64,000 nucleotides of DNA from a bacterium (GCA_016786595.1 JAEUWB010000018.1:19239-83238), one strand, 5' to 3'; positions 52,898-62,568 are shown, numbered from the stretch's first letter. Program-made: numbers and translations. Notes: generated by a model not told the origin, from the letters alone.

Positions 52898-54141
52898 TGT
52901 CGCTTAGCTTCGATAAATTTGAAGACTGTTTGGCGGACTTACGTGCCGGTAGGCAAATTGTCTTAGTTGATGATGAGGATCGCGAGAACGAGGGCGACTT
53001 AGTTTGTGCTGCCGAACTTGTGACCGAAGAGAATCTTGCTTTCATGATGGGCCAGGGCAAGGGCTTAATCTGTCTTAGTCTCGACCACGAGCTGATCGAT
53101 CGTCTCAAACTTTCCAAGCAAGTCACCGAGAACACTGCCCCGCTGGGGACGAATTTTAAAATTAGTATCGACCATCGCTCCGTTAAAGACTTTGGCGTCA
53201 CGGCTCGCGGCCGGGCGGCTACAATTCGCGCGGCGGTCTCGCCAACGGCGACGGCAGCAGATTTTATTTCGCCAGGCTTTGTTTTCCCTTTAGGTGCTCA
53301 ACCTGGGGGAGTCTTGAAGCGTATTGGCCAGACGGAAGGCTCTGTCGATATGGCCCGGCTTGCTGGGCTTCAGCCTGGGGCTGTGATTTGCGAGATTATG
53401 TCGCCAACAGGCGAGATGTTGCGTGGTCAAGCGCTTGGGGAGTTTTGCAAAGCGCACAATTTAAAGCTTACAAGCGTTGCTGAAATTCGCAAACATCGTC
53501 TCGCACACGAAATTTCCGTGCGTCAGGTTGCCCAGACGAAGATCGAACTCGCTGATATTTTGCCTGCCAGTAGTAGCGCAGAACGGCAAGCTGTGACGGT
53601 TTATGTCTACATTGATGATCATACGAATGACGAGCATTTAGTTTTCGTGATCGGCAATCCGCAGGCGGACCGATCGGGGGCAGGCGTTTTAGCGCGACTG
53701 CATTCGGAATGTTTGACGGGAGATGTTTTCGAGAGTCAGCGTTGTGATTGTGGATCGCAATTTGACCGCACTTTAGCGGCGATGATTAATGCCGGGTCGG
53801 GGGTGTTGGTTTATTTGCAGCAGGAAGGGCGTGGTATCGGTTTAGCTAACAAGTTGCGTGCGTATCAATTGCAGGATCGCGGCTTAGACACGGTGCAGGC
53901 CAATTTGGAGTTAGGCTTTGCTGCTGACGAACGAGATTATCGAGTTGGAGCACAAATTCTTTTGGACCTCGGCATTGATCGAGTAGCCTTGATTAGTAAT
54001 AATCCTGACAAGCAGCGGGCGCTTGAGTCTTACGGGGTTAAAGTTATTTCTCGGGTGAATGTTCCCTCGGCAATTAATCAGACAAATCGTTCTTATTTAG
54101 AGGCCAAGCGTGACAGGCTCGGCCACTTGATCGACCTTTAG
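52897..54141 (+). CDS. ribBA: RibBA: 3,4-dihydroxy-2-butanone-4-phosphate synthase / GTP cyclohydrolase II
   Basis: 414 residues. RibB domain (about 1-205) keeps the acidic loop DDEDRENEGD (25-34) but is altered elsewhere: the usual P-G-H-V-F-P-L is PGFVFPL (F128), and the G-H-T-E metal ligand His is Gln (Q145), with DFGVTARGRA in place of the usual TTGISAxDRA. RibA domain (about 215-410) looks intact: zinc Cys 272, 283 and 285 in LHSECLTGDVFESQRCDC, and QQEGRGIGLANKLRAY. So GTP cyclohydrolase is expected; RibB activity is doubtful. Coupled to the Cys-rich gene. Confidence 0.92.
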   Translation: MSLSFDKFEDCLADLRAGRQIVLVDDEDRENEGDLVCAAELVTEENLAFMMGQGKGLICLSLDHELIDRLKLSKQVTENTAPLGTNFKISIDHRSVKDFGVTARGRAATIRAAVSPTATAADFISPGFVFPLGAQPGGVLKRIGQTEGSVDMARLAGLQPGAVICEIMSPTGEMLRGQALGEFCKAHNLKLTSVAEIRKHRLAHEISVRQVAQTKIELADILPASSSAERQAVTVYVYIDDHTNDEHLVFVIGNPQADRSGAGVLARLHSECLTGDVFESQRCDCGSQFDRTLAAMINAGSGVLVYLQQEGRGIGLANKLRAYQLQDRGLDTVQANLELGFAADERDYRVGAQILLDLGIDRVALISNNPDKQRALESYGVKVISRVNVPSAINQTNRSYLEAKRDRLGHLIDL

Positions 54142-54183
54142 CGATCCTCACGACAGCGTTGGGAAGCCAATCAGTGTTGGACT

Positions 54184-54204
54184 AAAAAGTAACCCCGTGC
54201 CACG
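54184..54204 (-). repeat. Dispersed GGGGTTACTTT motif, reverse copy 1
   Basis: On the minus strand this reads CCGTGGCACGGGGTTACTTT (from about 54204), close to the AGGTACGGGGTTACTTT copies near 20.6 kb. It marks the left border of the DUF4143 remnant. Confidence 0.65.
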
Positions 54205-54452
54205 GCCAATTAATTCGCCTTGATGAGGCCCTGTATTATTGGCGGGAGGGAGACAAGGAAGTTGATTTTGTTTTGAAAATTGGAAGGAATTTATACGCGA
54301 TTGAAGTCAAAAGCGGTCAGCGTAAGCAGCTTAAGGGACTTGAAGAATTCAGCAAGCAATTTTCAAGTTCAAAACAAATTATCATCACGCCAGATAATTA
54401 TGAAAATTTCGAGGCTTCGCCTCGGGCATTTATTGAAAAAAACGCGCTCTAA
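54195..54452 (+). pseudogene. Truncated DUF4143 C-terminal remnant of an AAA-type ATPase
   Basis: A frame without a start, ending at TAA 54450-54452, encodes LYYWREGDKEVDFVLKIGRN and LYAIEVKSGQRKQLKGLEEF, then SKQIIITPDNYE and a short tail. This is the PD-(D/E)xK-like C-terminal part of DUF4143 proteins that normally follow an N-terminal AAA ATPase. The N-terminal portion is missing; the sequence breaks off at the left repeat copy. Confidence 0.8.
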
Positions 54453-54563
54453 GTCTGAAGCTTACTTAATCGGTCCGTTGCGAAACTAAATTTCCACTGC
54501 GAATTTTAGGTTTCGGTCGATAATATAACTGGAAGTGGAAGTATCTGCGGGGCAAGGCGCATT

Positions 54564-54582
54564 AAAAAGTGACCCAGTACCA
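54564..54582 (-). repeat. Dispersed motif, reverse copy 2 (variant)
   Basis: Minus strand reads TGGTACTGGGTCACTTTTT, a variant of the same motif, in the same orientation as the copy at 54184. The two bracket the DUF4143 remnant. Confidence 0.55.
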
Positions 54583-54605
54583 AAAGTTAAAAGTTAAGTT
54601 GCAAC

Positions 54606-55673
54606 TTATAAAAAGAAAAACAGCATTCCCAGAATTACGTAGACTGATAAAAGCTGAAACCCTTCAAACCAATTCGATTTTCCATCACTTGAAATCTGCG
54701 TCGCAATTAAAGTTGAGAGAAAAACTGCAAGCACTTCAGCCGGGGTGAAAACTAAATCCAATGGTTTTGGACCAATAAAATGACTTGCAAAAATGAGTAC
54801 CGGCGCCACAAAAAGCGCAATCTGAATACTACTGCCGACGGCGATCCCAATCGAAAGGTCCATACGGTTTTTCATTGCCACAAGTATCGCCGTGCTATGT
54901 TCGGCGGCGTTACCAACAATTGCTACAACGATCACTCCAATAAAAATCTGAGACATTCCGAGAGCATGCGCAGCATGCTCTACGGAGTGCACCAGTAATT
55001 CACTCATCCAAGCAATCAGCCCAGTGGCAATCAGTAAAATAATCAGCGATTTTTTCATCGACCAGAGATGGCCATCTTCAAGCTCTTCGGCCTTGTCCTC
55101 ACCGACAAAAAGATTTTTATGGGTTTTTAATGAAAATAGTAGCCCCGCCAAATACGTGGCCATTAAGACTAAGCTAATCTCTAGACTCAAGTTCTGTTCA
55201 GATCGGCTTTCTGGGTTTGGCACTAAGTAGTGAAACGAAGTGGGTACGATTAGGGCGATACTTGAAAGTAAAAGCATTGTGCTTAAGGCTGAAGCGGCAG
55301 TTTGGTTAAACTTCTGCTCGCGGTGAAAAAGTCCACCAGCAAAAAACGAAGCCCCCAGCACTAACAAGATGTTTCCAATAATCGAACCAGTTAGCGATGC
55401 CTTGACGACTTCATGTAGACCATTCTGTAGCGCAATTAGCGCGATAATTAACTCTGCAGCGTTACCAAACGTAGCATTTAAAATCCCCCCAATGCCCTCT
55501 CCGGCACGATGCGCGATTTGCTCTGTAGCGCGACCCATCCAACCAGCAAGTGGGATAATTGCGATGCAAGACGTAACGAAGAGCAGTGCCGACTCCGGGG
55601 AAGTTGATTTTAGAAATAAGCTGATTGGAACAAATACAAGTAATGAGGAGAGGATGTAATCTTTGCCAACCAT
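54606..55673 (-). CDS. Ca2+/H+ antiporter (CaxA/ChaA-type)
   Basis: 355 residues with about eleven transmembrane helices. The duplicated CaCA motifs are present: [30 protein letters not shown] (first) and [32 protein letters not shown] (second), with the conserved G-N-x-x-E cores that bind Ca2+. Exports calcium in exchange for protons. An acidic segment DKAEELEDG lies between the halves. Single gene, no regulators nearby. Confidence 0.93.
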   Translation of the reverse strand: MVGKDYILSSLLVFVPISLFLKSTSPESALLFVTSCIAIIPLAGWMGRATEQIAHRAGEGIGGILNATFGNAAELIIALIALQNGLHEVVKASLTGSIIGNILLVLGASFFAGGLFHREQKFNQTAASALSTMLLLSSIALIVPTSFHYLVPNPESRSEQNLSLEISLVLMATYLAGLLFSLKTHKNLFVGEDKAEELEDGHLWSMKKSLIILLIATGLIAWMSELLVHSVEHAAHALGMSQIFIGVIVVAIVGNAAEHSTAILVAMKNRMDLSIGIAVGSSIQIALFVAPVLIFASHFIGPKPLDLVFTPAEVLAVFLSTLIATQISSDGKSNWFEGFQLLSVYVILGMLFFFL

Positions 55674-55805
55674 ACGATGTTTCCCAATTAAATCAACATG
55701 TTAACCTGTGCCAGTAAAATTGACTCGATTTACGAGAAAATCCTAGCAACAAAATCCTATATTAATTAATCTAAACATAACAGTAGTTTTTAAGTGGTAA
55801 CTTGT

Positions 55806-56849
55806 ATGATCTCAATCAGTCTTAAATTTCCAATCAAAAACCGCCTGAGTAGGTCTCAGGGTAACGCATTAATCTCATTTGCAATCGTTCTTCCCTTGCT
55901 CGTAATTTTTATTTTTTACGGCCTCAAATACGGCATCATGACGGCTAATAAAGTAAGTGATGAAGAGGGGATTAATAATGCACTACGTGATTTTGGAGAC
56001 ACCAATTTAGGTGCGACTACAAGTTCTTCTAGCGGACCTGAAATTCCCAGTGCCCCCATGGGAGCTTTAAATGAATCTGGCGGCTACGGATTGGGTCAAA
56101 AGGCAGATTTCTCTGCAACTTATTTCCCTCGCGTAAGCGCAGCGTTTAGTAGTGAAGATGCTCACGGGAAACTTGCGACAACGATTGATAAATATATCCA
56201 ACTTCCCGATGAGGACTCTTATGTAATGCACACATTTTCTTTTTTCTTTAATGCTCGTTACTCCGATAACTCTGGTTCATTTGAAAACGCGCAGTACGAA
56301 ACACTAGTTAATCAGATAAAAAGTGGCGCCATCGTATCACCGCTTAGATGTGTTTTGAACGGAGATGCCTTTCCCACATCAGCAAATAATGCCAACGGTT
56401 ATAGCGCTGGTAACGTAAATCTCTATGCTAGAGATTTAGCTGCTGCTGAAGCAAAGGCCGCATGTCAGCAAGAAAGTAAAAAATATAAACCACCGGTAGG
56501 TGGCGGATCGACAGTATTCGTTCCATGTGTCGAGGCTGCAGATGATGCTAATTTTGCAGCGTCTTTACCGTCGGGATATGAGTGTAAAGCTGTTGTCCTT
56601 GTGCGTAAGAGCTTTTTTTCAGGTATTAACTTGCTTGGCGTTGATCCGGGATTTGGTAATAACGCGAAAACTGTAGTTGCTAAAGTTTATCTTCCAATCA
56701 ATGGGCTAGGTAATTCCCCCACAATTGATACTGGGGCGATTGGGGATACCGGAACCTATTCGTCTTCTAGTTCAGCTTCAGGTAGCTCGGCGACAAGTTC
56801 AACTTCGACAAGCTCGACTTCAACAACAACATCAAGTGGTGCGGACTAG
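55806..56849 (+). CDS. TadE-like pilus-associated membrane protein with Ser/Thr tail
   Basis: 347 residues from ATG at 55806 (GTG 55794 possible). The N-terminus, RSQGNALISFAIVLPLLVIFIFYGLKYGIM, is a TadE-type transmembrane segment. A long periplasmic or extracellular domain contains one probable Cys pair (CVEAADDAN region). The C-terminal tail is a Ser/Thr-rich string ending SSGAD. A very similar tail ends the Flp-like protein at 60064-60369. Function: probably a minor pilin of a Tad-like system, inferred. Confidence 0.72.
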   Translation: MISISLKFPIKNRLSRSQGNALISFAIVLPLLVIFIFYGLKYGIMTANKVSDEEGINNALRDFGDTNLGATTSSSSGPEIPSAPMGALNESGGYGLGQKADFSATYFPRVSAAFSSEDAHGKLATTIDKYIQLPDEDSYVMHTFSFFFNARYSDNSGSFENAQYETLVNQIKSGAIVSPLRCVLNGDAFPTSANNANGYSAGNVNLYARDLAAAEAKAACQQESKKYKPPVGGGSTVFVPCVEAADDANFAASLPSGYECKAVVLVRKSFFSGINLLGVDPGFGNNAKTVVAKVYLPINGLGNSPTIDTGAIGDTGTYSSSSSASGSSATSSTSTSSTSTTTSSGAD

Positions 56850-56874
56850 GGAAGTTCTCTTCGCGACATTTACC

Positions 56875-56917
56875 TAGAGCACTCGCTACTTACTCGATAG
56901 AATCGTGAGCTACTCTA
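56875..56917. repeat. Dispersed palindrome, copy 2
   Basis: Reads TAGAGCACTCGCTACTTACT ... ATAGAATCGTGAG ... CTACTCTA, a weaker inverted repeat that shares TAGAGCA, TCGCTAC and ATAGAATCGTGA with the copy at 45026-45071. It overlaps the last three bases of the GDSL gene. Confidence 0.55.
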
Positions 56918-57805
56918 ATTCAAGGCAAATGGATCGACAGGACTATTCACATGAGCTGTTTCTTGCGCATCGGTAAGTCCGTCACCATCAGTGTCGGCAA
57001 CCAAGGGGTTTGAGCCATATTTGAAAAGCTCCCGAGAATCTCCGAGGCCGTCTCCATCAGTGTCATTCAGGGCAGGATTGGTGTTGAAGCGTGAAGTTTC
57101 GAATTGATCGTAAACACCATCCCTGTCGAGATCAGTTAATCCAGCAAAAGCCACGGCATTGCGGCGATAGTCATTACGAAAAGCATCCTGCACTACCTTA
57201 AAAAGCTTGTCATATCCCTTGGAATTCGGGTGTAAGCCATCGGAGTATTCCTTGGAGGATGCGATCTTATCAAATCGCACAGTCACGCCATCTAAGCGTG
57301 CATTTACCTGGTCAACATATTCGCGCTGGCTGCTACGTTGAATTGAGGGGAGGTTAGCTAGGGAGACATAAATGCCTTGGCTTCTGAGGAAGCGTGCGAC
57401 GTCGCGAGCTGAGTCGACTGTTTTATCTGGGTCGCGATGTGTGAAATAAGCGTTTACTCCACAGGCCACGATCGCGTAATCAGCGTCCCTTAAGCCGCCA
57501 TTTTCAAGATTCCACTGGCGACGCAATCTTTCGTAGAGACCTTCGCAAGTTATTCCCGGGATACCGTAGTTGATAATATTGATACGAGCGCTTTTCTTGT
57601 AATAGTAAGTTTGAAAGCGTAGTGGGTAACCGCCCTTGCCGTCATTTTTTTGATCTTTAAGCCCGTAAGTGATGCTGTCACCGATAGCGAGGACTTTGAG
57701 TTGTCCATCACAATTAATGTCCGGGTAGCTGCCAATCGATGGGCAGGCATGTGCCAACGTTGCAAAGCTGTAACTAATAGTAAGAATTAGTAGTTTATAG
57801 TTCAT
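56915..57805 (-). CDS. Secreted SGNH/GDSL hydrolase with Ca-binding repeats
   Basis: 296 residues from ATG at 57805, where the signal peptide (ends A-H-A-C) starts. Block I is AIGDSITYG with nucleophile Ser44, block III gives Gly/Asn in CGVNAYF, and block V is SDGLHPNSKGY with the Asp/His pair. The C-terminus has thrombospondin type 3-like calcium repeats: DLDRDGVYDQFE, DTDGDGLGDSRE and DTDGDGLTDAQE. It likely hydrolyses esters of lipids or sugars outside the cell; substrate not assignable. Confidence 0.88.
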   Translation of the reverse strand: MNYKLLILTISYSFATLAHACPSIGSYPDINCDGQLKVLAIGDSITYGLKDQKNDGKGGYPLRFQTYYYKKSARINIINYGIPGITCEGLYERLRRQWNLENGGLRDADYAIVACGVNAYFTHRDPDKTVDSARDVARFLRSQGIYVSLANLPSIQRSSQREYVDQVNARLDGVTVRFDKIASSKEYSDGLHPNSKGYDKLFKVVQDAFRNDYRRNAVAFAGLTDLDRDGVYDQFETSRFNTNPALNDTDGDGLGDSRELFKYGSNPLVADTDGDGLTDAQETAHVNSPVDPFALN

Positions 57806-57958
57806 ATGCTTAATGCCTTTGCCTGGTTGAAGTAGCACAGGAATGAGCAGTGATCAAATCTAGAAAATCCTAACAGCTTGAATTCTCATTGAATATACAC
57901 GTTTGGGGATTAACTTTAGTGATTCTTTAAACCTTATAAATCATCTAAAAAGGTATCT

Positions 57959-60067
57959 ATGGATAGAGTTCGTGTCTCGAGCGGGTTATCTCGCAACTTT
58001 GCATTACATCTCAGTAACAATGAGCGTGGCTTAGTGCTAGAGTTCGTTGCGATCTCAATCGTATTTATTGTTTTACTCGCGATTGGCATGATGGTTGATG
58101 TGCCGATGAATCAGTCATCGGCAACAGCAACGCAAATCGCACTGGATGAGGCAGCGAAAATTGCACTTGCAAATTTGCCTTCTTATCAAGAGGTAGGCGA
58201 TCGCGCTACCAAAGCCGCCTATCATTCGATTGTCGCACACAGTAGTTCGTTCTCGACGCTTGAAGTCGAGCCAATAGTAGTAATGCCCAGAATGGGTGCA
58301 GGTGTATGCGCGCAATTGGATGATGATCAAGGGTGCTATCTGAACACGGGTTATTCTGGAGATATTCAACTGGCTGGCCAGATTGGCTCGCGGTATGTTT
58401 TCGATCCACATCCGAATATCGATGATTTTAAAAATATTGCGCTGGTCTATGCGCGCACTGAACCGCGGCGTTTCTTAACACTCGACGGGTTAAATCAATA
58501 TGACTCAGAAGTTGTTGCCGGTGCCCGCATTCCGACTCAGTTGACGTATGTGCTAATCGATCCGGCGTTTTCGATGGATGCCGAGAATTATGACGCGATT
58601 TTGCACGACCTTGACTGGGCGCCGGATCCCGATCGTTGGGGGAGTGCTGCACCTTTCCCGGGAATTACAAATGCGCCACCTACTGCTGAATATCACAACG
58701 GTGGAGCAAATTATCTCAACGACATTGATGCTATTCCAGCCTTTTACGGGTCGTTATGCGAAACTAGACCTTGGGGACTGTATAAGGAGACAATAGTTGA
58801 AATGCTTGATTGGATGTCGAAGTCTAGTGTTTTTAATTCTACGACATTAGTTGGGTTAACAGGGATTAAAGACCATCCTGTGATTCCGATCTATCCGATT
58901 GTCGATAACGATATTTTAGTCAGCCATCTTGATATTAATGGAGATCTTAGTCTAAGCCCGCTCCAATCAGGGCTTAGCTCTGCCTTTACAGGATTTGTGA
59001 ATACAAAAACTCCGAAAATAGTAGAGACAGGAGATGATCCCGATTCTATTCCAGCGTCAAATCGTAACATGTGGGAATTATGTTATTGTAGCGCTTTTGC
59101 TGCGAGCGATGGCGCGCATAAGCCGTATCTATTGCCAGTGGATTCTTATAACGATTATTTTGCAGGCGATACTGAAAGGGATTTGTATCACATCAGCCCT
59201 GAAAAGCGACAGCGAGGCATCCAATTCATGATGAATTGGTGTGATGATTCCATACATGAAGTAGACCAAGATTTTAGAGTTAATCTAGGCTTGCATCGCA
59301 GTATGGATGCAGCAGGTGAGAGTGTACGCAATTTAATTGCCTCGCAAGGAATGCGCATTCGCAATCTTAAGCTTGAAACTATAGACAACCGCTCGATTTC
59401 TTCATTTGAACCCCCTAAGCCAGAGGATCAAGATTGGAATAGCAAAAACTCGCCGATGGCTACGGGCACTCGATCTCTGCATCTTTCGTTCGGAGCTGAT
59501 TCACGAGAACCAGCCACTCCGCCGCCAACTGCTGTGGACTACCTGATTAAGGCGCGGGACGAATACAATACCGATCTTGACCAGGTGCGCTATAGACCGA
59601 TTTCTCAAGATAGCGTTAATTTGCTTATTTTTGCTTTTGGGGTGGTCGACCAACCGAACATGACTGCCGAGCGCGAAGTTGCTGGTGCTGGGTATGAAGG
59701 ATTACTGCAGTTTTACTTTGATTTTGCATTGCAACATGCTGTTTGCACTTTAGGTGCAAATTTGACTTTTGTATTTCTGCCGATGAGTGAATCAGACCGG
59801 GAAAGTCTGCGCATTGTTGCTCCAGTCCTCGAAGCCTATAGCCAAGACTATCTTTTCTACCATGGCAAAGCTGAGAGTGGCGCAGGGAAATGTGCAAATG
59901 GTAGTATGGGGGCCGTGCGAGTGATGATTACGGATTATATGAGTACAGATTTTGGAAATGAGACTACTCCCGTCTCGTTACGGAAACTTAGAGCAGCGCG
60001 CCACTTCCGTGCTACTATTCCGGGAAAGTTAAAGAACCTTTTTCTTAAATCGGTAAGTTCACTATGA
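57959..60067 (+). CDS. Large TadG-like protein with VWA-like core, paralogue 1
   Basis: 702 residues. After a 22-residue leader, ERGLVLEFVAISIVFIVLLAIGMMV is a Tad/Flp-type transmembrane start. The remainder is exported, with VLIDPAFSMDAENY at residue ~200 in a MIDAS-like position (D-x-A-x-S in place of the canonical D-x-S-x-S), then conserved Cys: AFYGSLC, WELCYC, NWCDD and HAVCTLG. The final part holds TFVFLPMSESDRES and VRVMITDYMSTDF. Closely related to 60372-62540. Stop overlaps the next ATG. Probably pilus-tip or surface protein of a Tad-like system; precise role inferred. Confidence 0.75.
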   Translation: MDRVRVSSGLSRNFALHLSNNERGLVLEFVAISIVFIVLLAIGMMVDVPMNQSSATATQIALDEAAKIALANLPSYQEVGDRATKAAYHSIVAHSSSFSTLEVEPIVVMPRMGAGVCAQLDDDQGCYLNTGYSGDIQLAGQIGSRYVFDPHPNIDDFKNIALVYARTEPRRFLTLDGLNQYDSEVVAGARIPTQLTYVLIDPAFSMDAENYDAILHDLDWAPDPDRWGSAAPFPGITNAPPTAEYHNGGANYLNDIDAIPAFYGSLCETRPWGLYKETIVEMLDWMSKSSVFNSTTLVGLTGIKDHPVIPIYPIVDNDILVSHLDINGDLSLSPLQSGLSSAFTGFVNTKTPKIVETGDDPDSIPASNRNMWELCYCSAFAASDGAHKPYLLPVDSYNDYFAGDTERDLYHISPEKRQRGIQFMMNWCDDSIHEVDQDFRVNLGLHRSMDAAGESVRNLIASQGMRIRNLKLETIDNRSISSFEPPKPEDQDWNSKNSPMATGTRSLHLSFGADSREPATPPPTAVDYLIKARDEYNTDLDQVRYRPISQDSVNLLIFAFGVVDQPNMTAEREVAGAGYEGLLQFYFDFALQHAVCTLGANLTFVFLPMSESDRESLRIVAPVLEAYSQDYLFYHGKAESGAGKCANGSMGAVRVMITDYMSTDFGNETTPVSLRKLRAARHFRATIPGKLKNLFLKSVSSL

Positions 60068-60369
60068 AGCAAAGACTATTGAATCAGGCTGGCGCAACGA
60101 TGATGGAATATATTTTAATTACAGCAATTGTCATCCTTGCGACATTTGTTGCGATTAAATTCGCAGAAACCGGGGTGGGTAGACGATCTAATTTTGCGCG
60201 TGAAGAGTTGGATTGTTTCCAACTGCGTGACCCGCGCGATGATAATAATACGATTTGTAAAGAACGGGAGACCAATAAGGGAAATTATGGTAACCCCGGA
60301 AATTCATCAACGAGTTCCGCGAGTACCTCAACTTCCTCAGGTTCCACCTCTTCTAGCGGGCGAGATTAG
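60064..60369 (+). CDS. Flp-like pilin with Ser/Thr-rich tail
   Basis: 101 residues, overlapping the paralogue 1 stop (ATGA). N-terminal LLNQAGATMMEYILITAIVILATFVAIKFAE resembles Flp prepilins: a Gly-Ala-containing basic leader, an E at +5 and a hydrophobic helix. Tail: SSTSSASTSTSSGSTSSSGRD. Its place between two TadG-like genes suggests the three work together. Confidence 0.75.
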   Translation: MKQRLLNQAGATMMEYILITAIVILATFVAIKFAETGVGRRSNFAREELDCFQLRDPRDDNNTICKERETNKGNYGNPGNSSTSSASTSTSSGSTSSSGRD

Positions 60370-60371
60370 TT

Positions 60372-62540
60372 TTGCATTACCGAGTTGAAACATTCAGGGA
60401 CATTCTGAAGCTTACGCGCATCAGATCGCAGCGCGGCATGGTCATGGAATTCATGGCAATAGCGATAGTTTTTATTGTACTTCTGGCTATTGGCATGATG
60501 GTTGATTTGCCGATGAATCAGTCCGCTGCAACTGCTACTCAAGTCGCTGCAGATGATGCAGCGCAAGTAGCTCTGGCAGGATTGCCATTTTATCACTATG
60601 CAGGCGAACGTGGTCTAGAAACTATTGATAATAACATTAGGAATGACGTTACGCCGTTTGCTACTCGCAAATCTACTGATGATCCAATTTTAATAGTTCC
60701 ACGCCTTGGCGCTGATACTGATCAATTTGGATTGAGATATTACTATGCACCGACAGGTGCCGTCGGAACTACTGGTTCGACATTAGCGCGGACCAAGAAA
60801 ATATTTTTTGATGATAACTCTGCTTATCTTGACCCGCTGACCCCGGGGGGGCAGTACGATGATTTCAAGAATTCTGTGGCGATATTTGCACGCACTGACC
60901 CGCATCAATTTTTAACGCTGACTGGGTCGGGTTTGTTGAGTTTTCAAAATGAAGTAGTTTCCGCCTTAAGAATTCCGACGCAAATGATTTACGTTTTAAT
61001 GGATCCAGCGTTTTCCATGGATGCTGAGAATTATACTGCTATGCTTACTGATCCTGCATGGGCGCCGTGGGAAGTTAGCGAATTTAGCGATGGATTTCCT
61101 GGGATCACTCAGTCGCCACCTTCGTATCATGCCGATGGAACTACTAATAGCTTATATTTGAACTCTGTGACAACTCAGGCTCAAGAAGTTGCGGCGTTCT
61201 ATGGGACGCTCTGTTTTTCAAAGCCGTGGCAGTTATACAAAAGAACAGTTGTAGATTTTGTTGATTGGCTGACAAAATTGAGCTCGTTTAACGGCACTTC
61301 AATGGTTGGCTTGATTGGAATGAAAGGAGCTGCAGCAGCATATCCAGTGATTCCACTTTATCCTCTTGATTTTAGAAATACTGTTACCGTCGACCAGCAT
61401 CTAGTAGATTTTCCCCTGCCAGATGAGCAGAAATATTTACATTCAAGAATACCTGCGGCATTTCGTGGATTTATCAATGCGAATCTACCGGATGTTGCCC
61501 AGGGCATTGATAATCCTTCGGGGCTTAATCGCTGGGAGCTTTGCTATTGTGCTGGGTATACAACCGAAACAGCAAGCCCCGGGCATAACCTTGTCTTGAC
61601 CCCAGTTGATTCTTATCTTGATAGTCCACCGATGCCAGGAGAAGAGAGTTTGCATCATGCTGAAGAGAATGATCGAAAACGCGGTAATAGCGGATTGAAT
61701 AATTGGTGTGATGATAATCCGGTGTTGCCGTTCATTGGTCCTGATAGTGTGATTGAAATGACTGATCGCCATTCTGGGACTGGCGGTGGCGAGACGGTAC
61801 GTAACTTGATTGCACTTCAGGCGATGCGCGTGCGTGACATGAAGCTACAAACCGCTGACGATAAGGATTTAAGTGATTGGTCGGGAGTGCCGCCTGCTCC
61901 CACTGCTGATGGACAGTACTCCACCGAACCAATGGCTTCTGGCTCGCGTAGAATTCCTGAGACTTTAGGTTTTGCAGATCAGTCTGATCCCGATAAGCCT
62001 ATGCCCTTAGCTCAAATTGTAGCAACTGCTGCAGAGAACTATAGAACAAGTGATGTGGGGAAAGTTCGTTCGTTGGCAGAAGGTGATGCAAGTATCGTTA
62101 TTTTTTCTTTTGGGCTCTGGAGCGCAAGTTCGCGCTGGGACGGCGCAGAGGATAAATGGGTGGAGGATAGTGTTTTGGAGCAAAGCTTGAGAGATGCGTT
62201 AAATTATACTGTATGCCAAAAGAAAGTTGGCCTAACGTTCGTATTTTTGCCGATGAATGAGGCAGACCGCCAAAGTATTAAAATTGCTGCCCCTGTGCTC
62301 CAGGAGTATGCCGATTACTATGCTGCTCAGCATGGACTCGGCACTGGAGGGGCTCCTACTGGGTGTAATGGTAGTAGTAGTGCGCCAGTGCGGGTGATGA
62401 TTACAGACTACATGAGCCCGGACTTCGATCAAATTACCTCGCAGCTATCTACGCGCAAACTCGAGGCCGCTCGGCACTTTCAAACAACGGTTCCTGATAA
62501 GCTTAGAGCAATTCTGGTGAAGTCTGTTAATGCGATGTGA
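60372..62540 (+). CDS. Large TadG-like protein with VWA-like core, paralogue 2
   Basis: 722 residues from TTG at 60372, two bases after the Flp-like stop. Leader and transmembrane RGMVMEFMAIAIVFIVLLAIGMMVD match paralogue 1, as do VLMDPAFSMDAENY (D211), AFYGTLC, WELCYC, NNWCDD, NYTVCQKK, TFVFLPMNEADRQS and VRVMITDYMSPDF. Differences lie mainly in loops. The tandem pair arose by duplication. Function as for paralogue 1. Confidence 0.75.
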   Translation: MHYRVETFRDILKLTRIRSQRGMVMEFMAIAIVFIVLLAIGMMVDLPMNQSAATATQVAADDAAQVALAGLPFYHYAGERGLETIDNNIRNDVTPFATRKSTDDPILIVPRLGADTDQFGLRYYYAPTGAVGTTGSTLARTKKIFFDDNSAYLDPLTPGGQYDDFKNSVAIFARTDPHQFLTLTGSGLLSFQNEVVSALRIPTQMIYVLMDPAFSMDAENYTAMLTDPAWAPWEVSEFSDGFPGITQSPPSYHADGTTNSLYLNSVTTQAQEVAAFYGTLCFSKPWQLYKRTVVDFVDWLTKLSSFNGTSMVGLIGMKGAAAAYPVIPLYPLDFRNTVTVDQHLVDFPLPDEQKYLHSRIPAAFRGFINANLPDVAQGIDNPSGLNRWELCYCAGYTTETASPGHNLVLTPVDSYLDSPPMPGEESLHHAEENDRKRGNSGLNNWCDDNPVLPFIGPDSVIEMTDRHSGTGGGETVRNLIALQAMRVRDMKLQTADDKDLSDWSGVPPAPTADGQYSTEPMASGSRRIPETLGFADQSDPDKPMPLAQIVATAAENYRTSDVGKVRSLAEGDASIVIFSFGLWSASSRWDGAEDKWVEDSVLEQSLRDALNYTVCQKKVGLTFVFLPMNEADRQSIKIAAPVLQEYADYYAAQHGLGTGGAPTGCNGSSSAPVRVMITDYMSPDFDQITSQLSTRKLEAARHFQTTVPDKLRAILVKSVNAM

Positions 62541-62568
62541 TCTTTAGAATCACTGGTATAGAACCACT

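Larger units (their letters stand above)
54142..54605. other. Intergenic stretch holding a gene remnant and two repeat-motif copies
   Basis: About 460 bases between ribBA and the antiporter gene. It contains a DUF4143 coding remnant (54195-54452) flanked on both sides by the dispersed motif that also occurs near the Smr gene. No intact gene. Confidence 0.65.

Noticed and set aside
54280..54489. 69-residue ORF in the ribBA-antiporter gap
   Set aside because: It is out of frame with the clearly recognisable DUF4143 remnant on the same strand.
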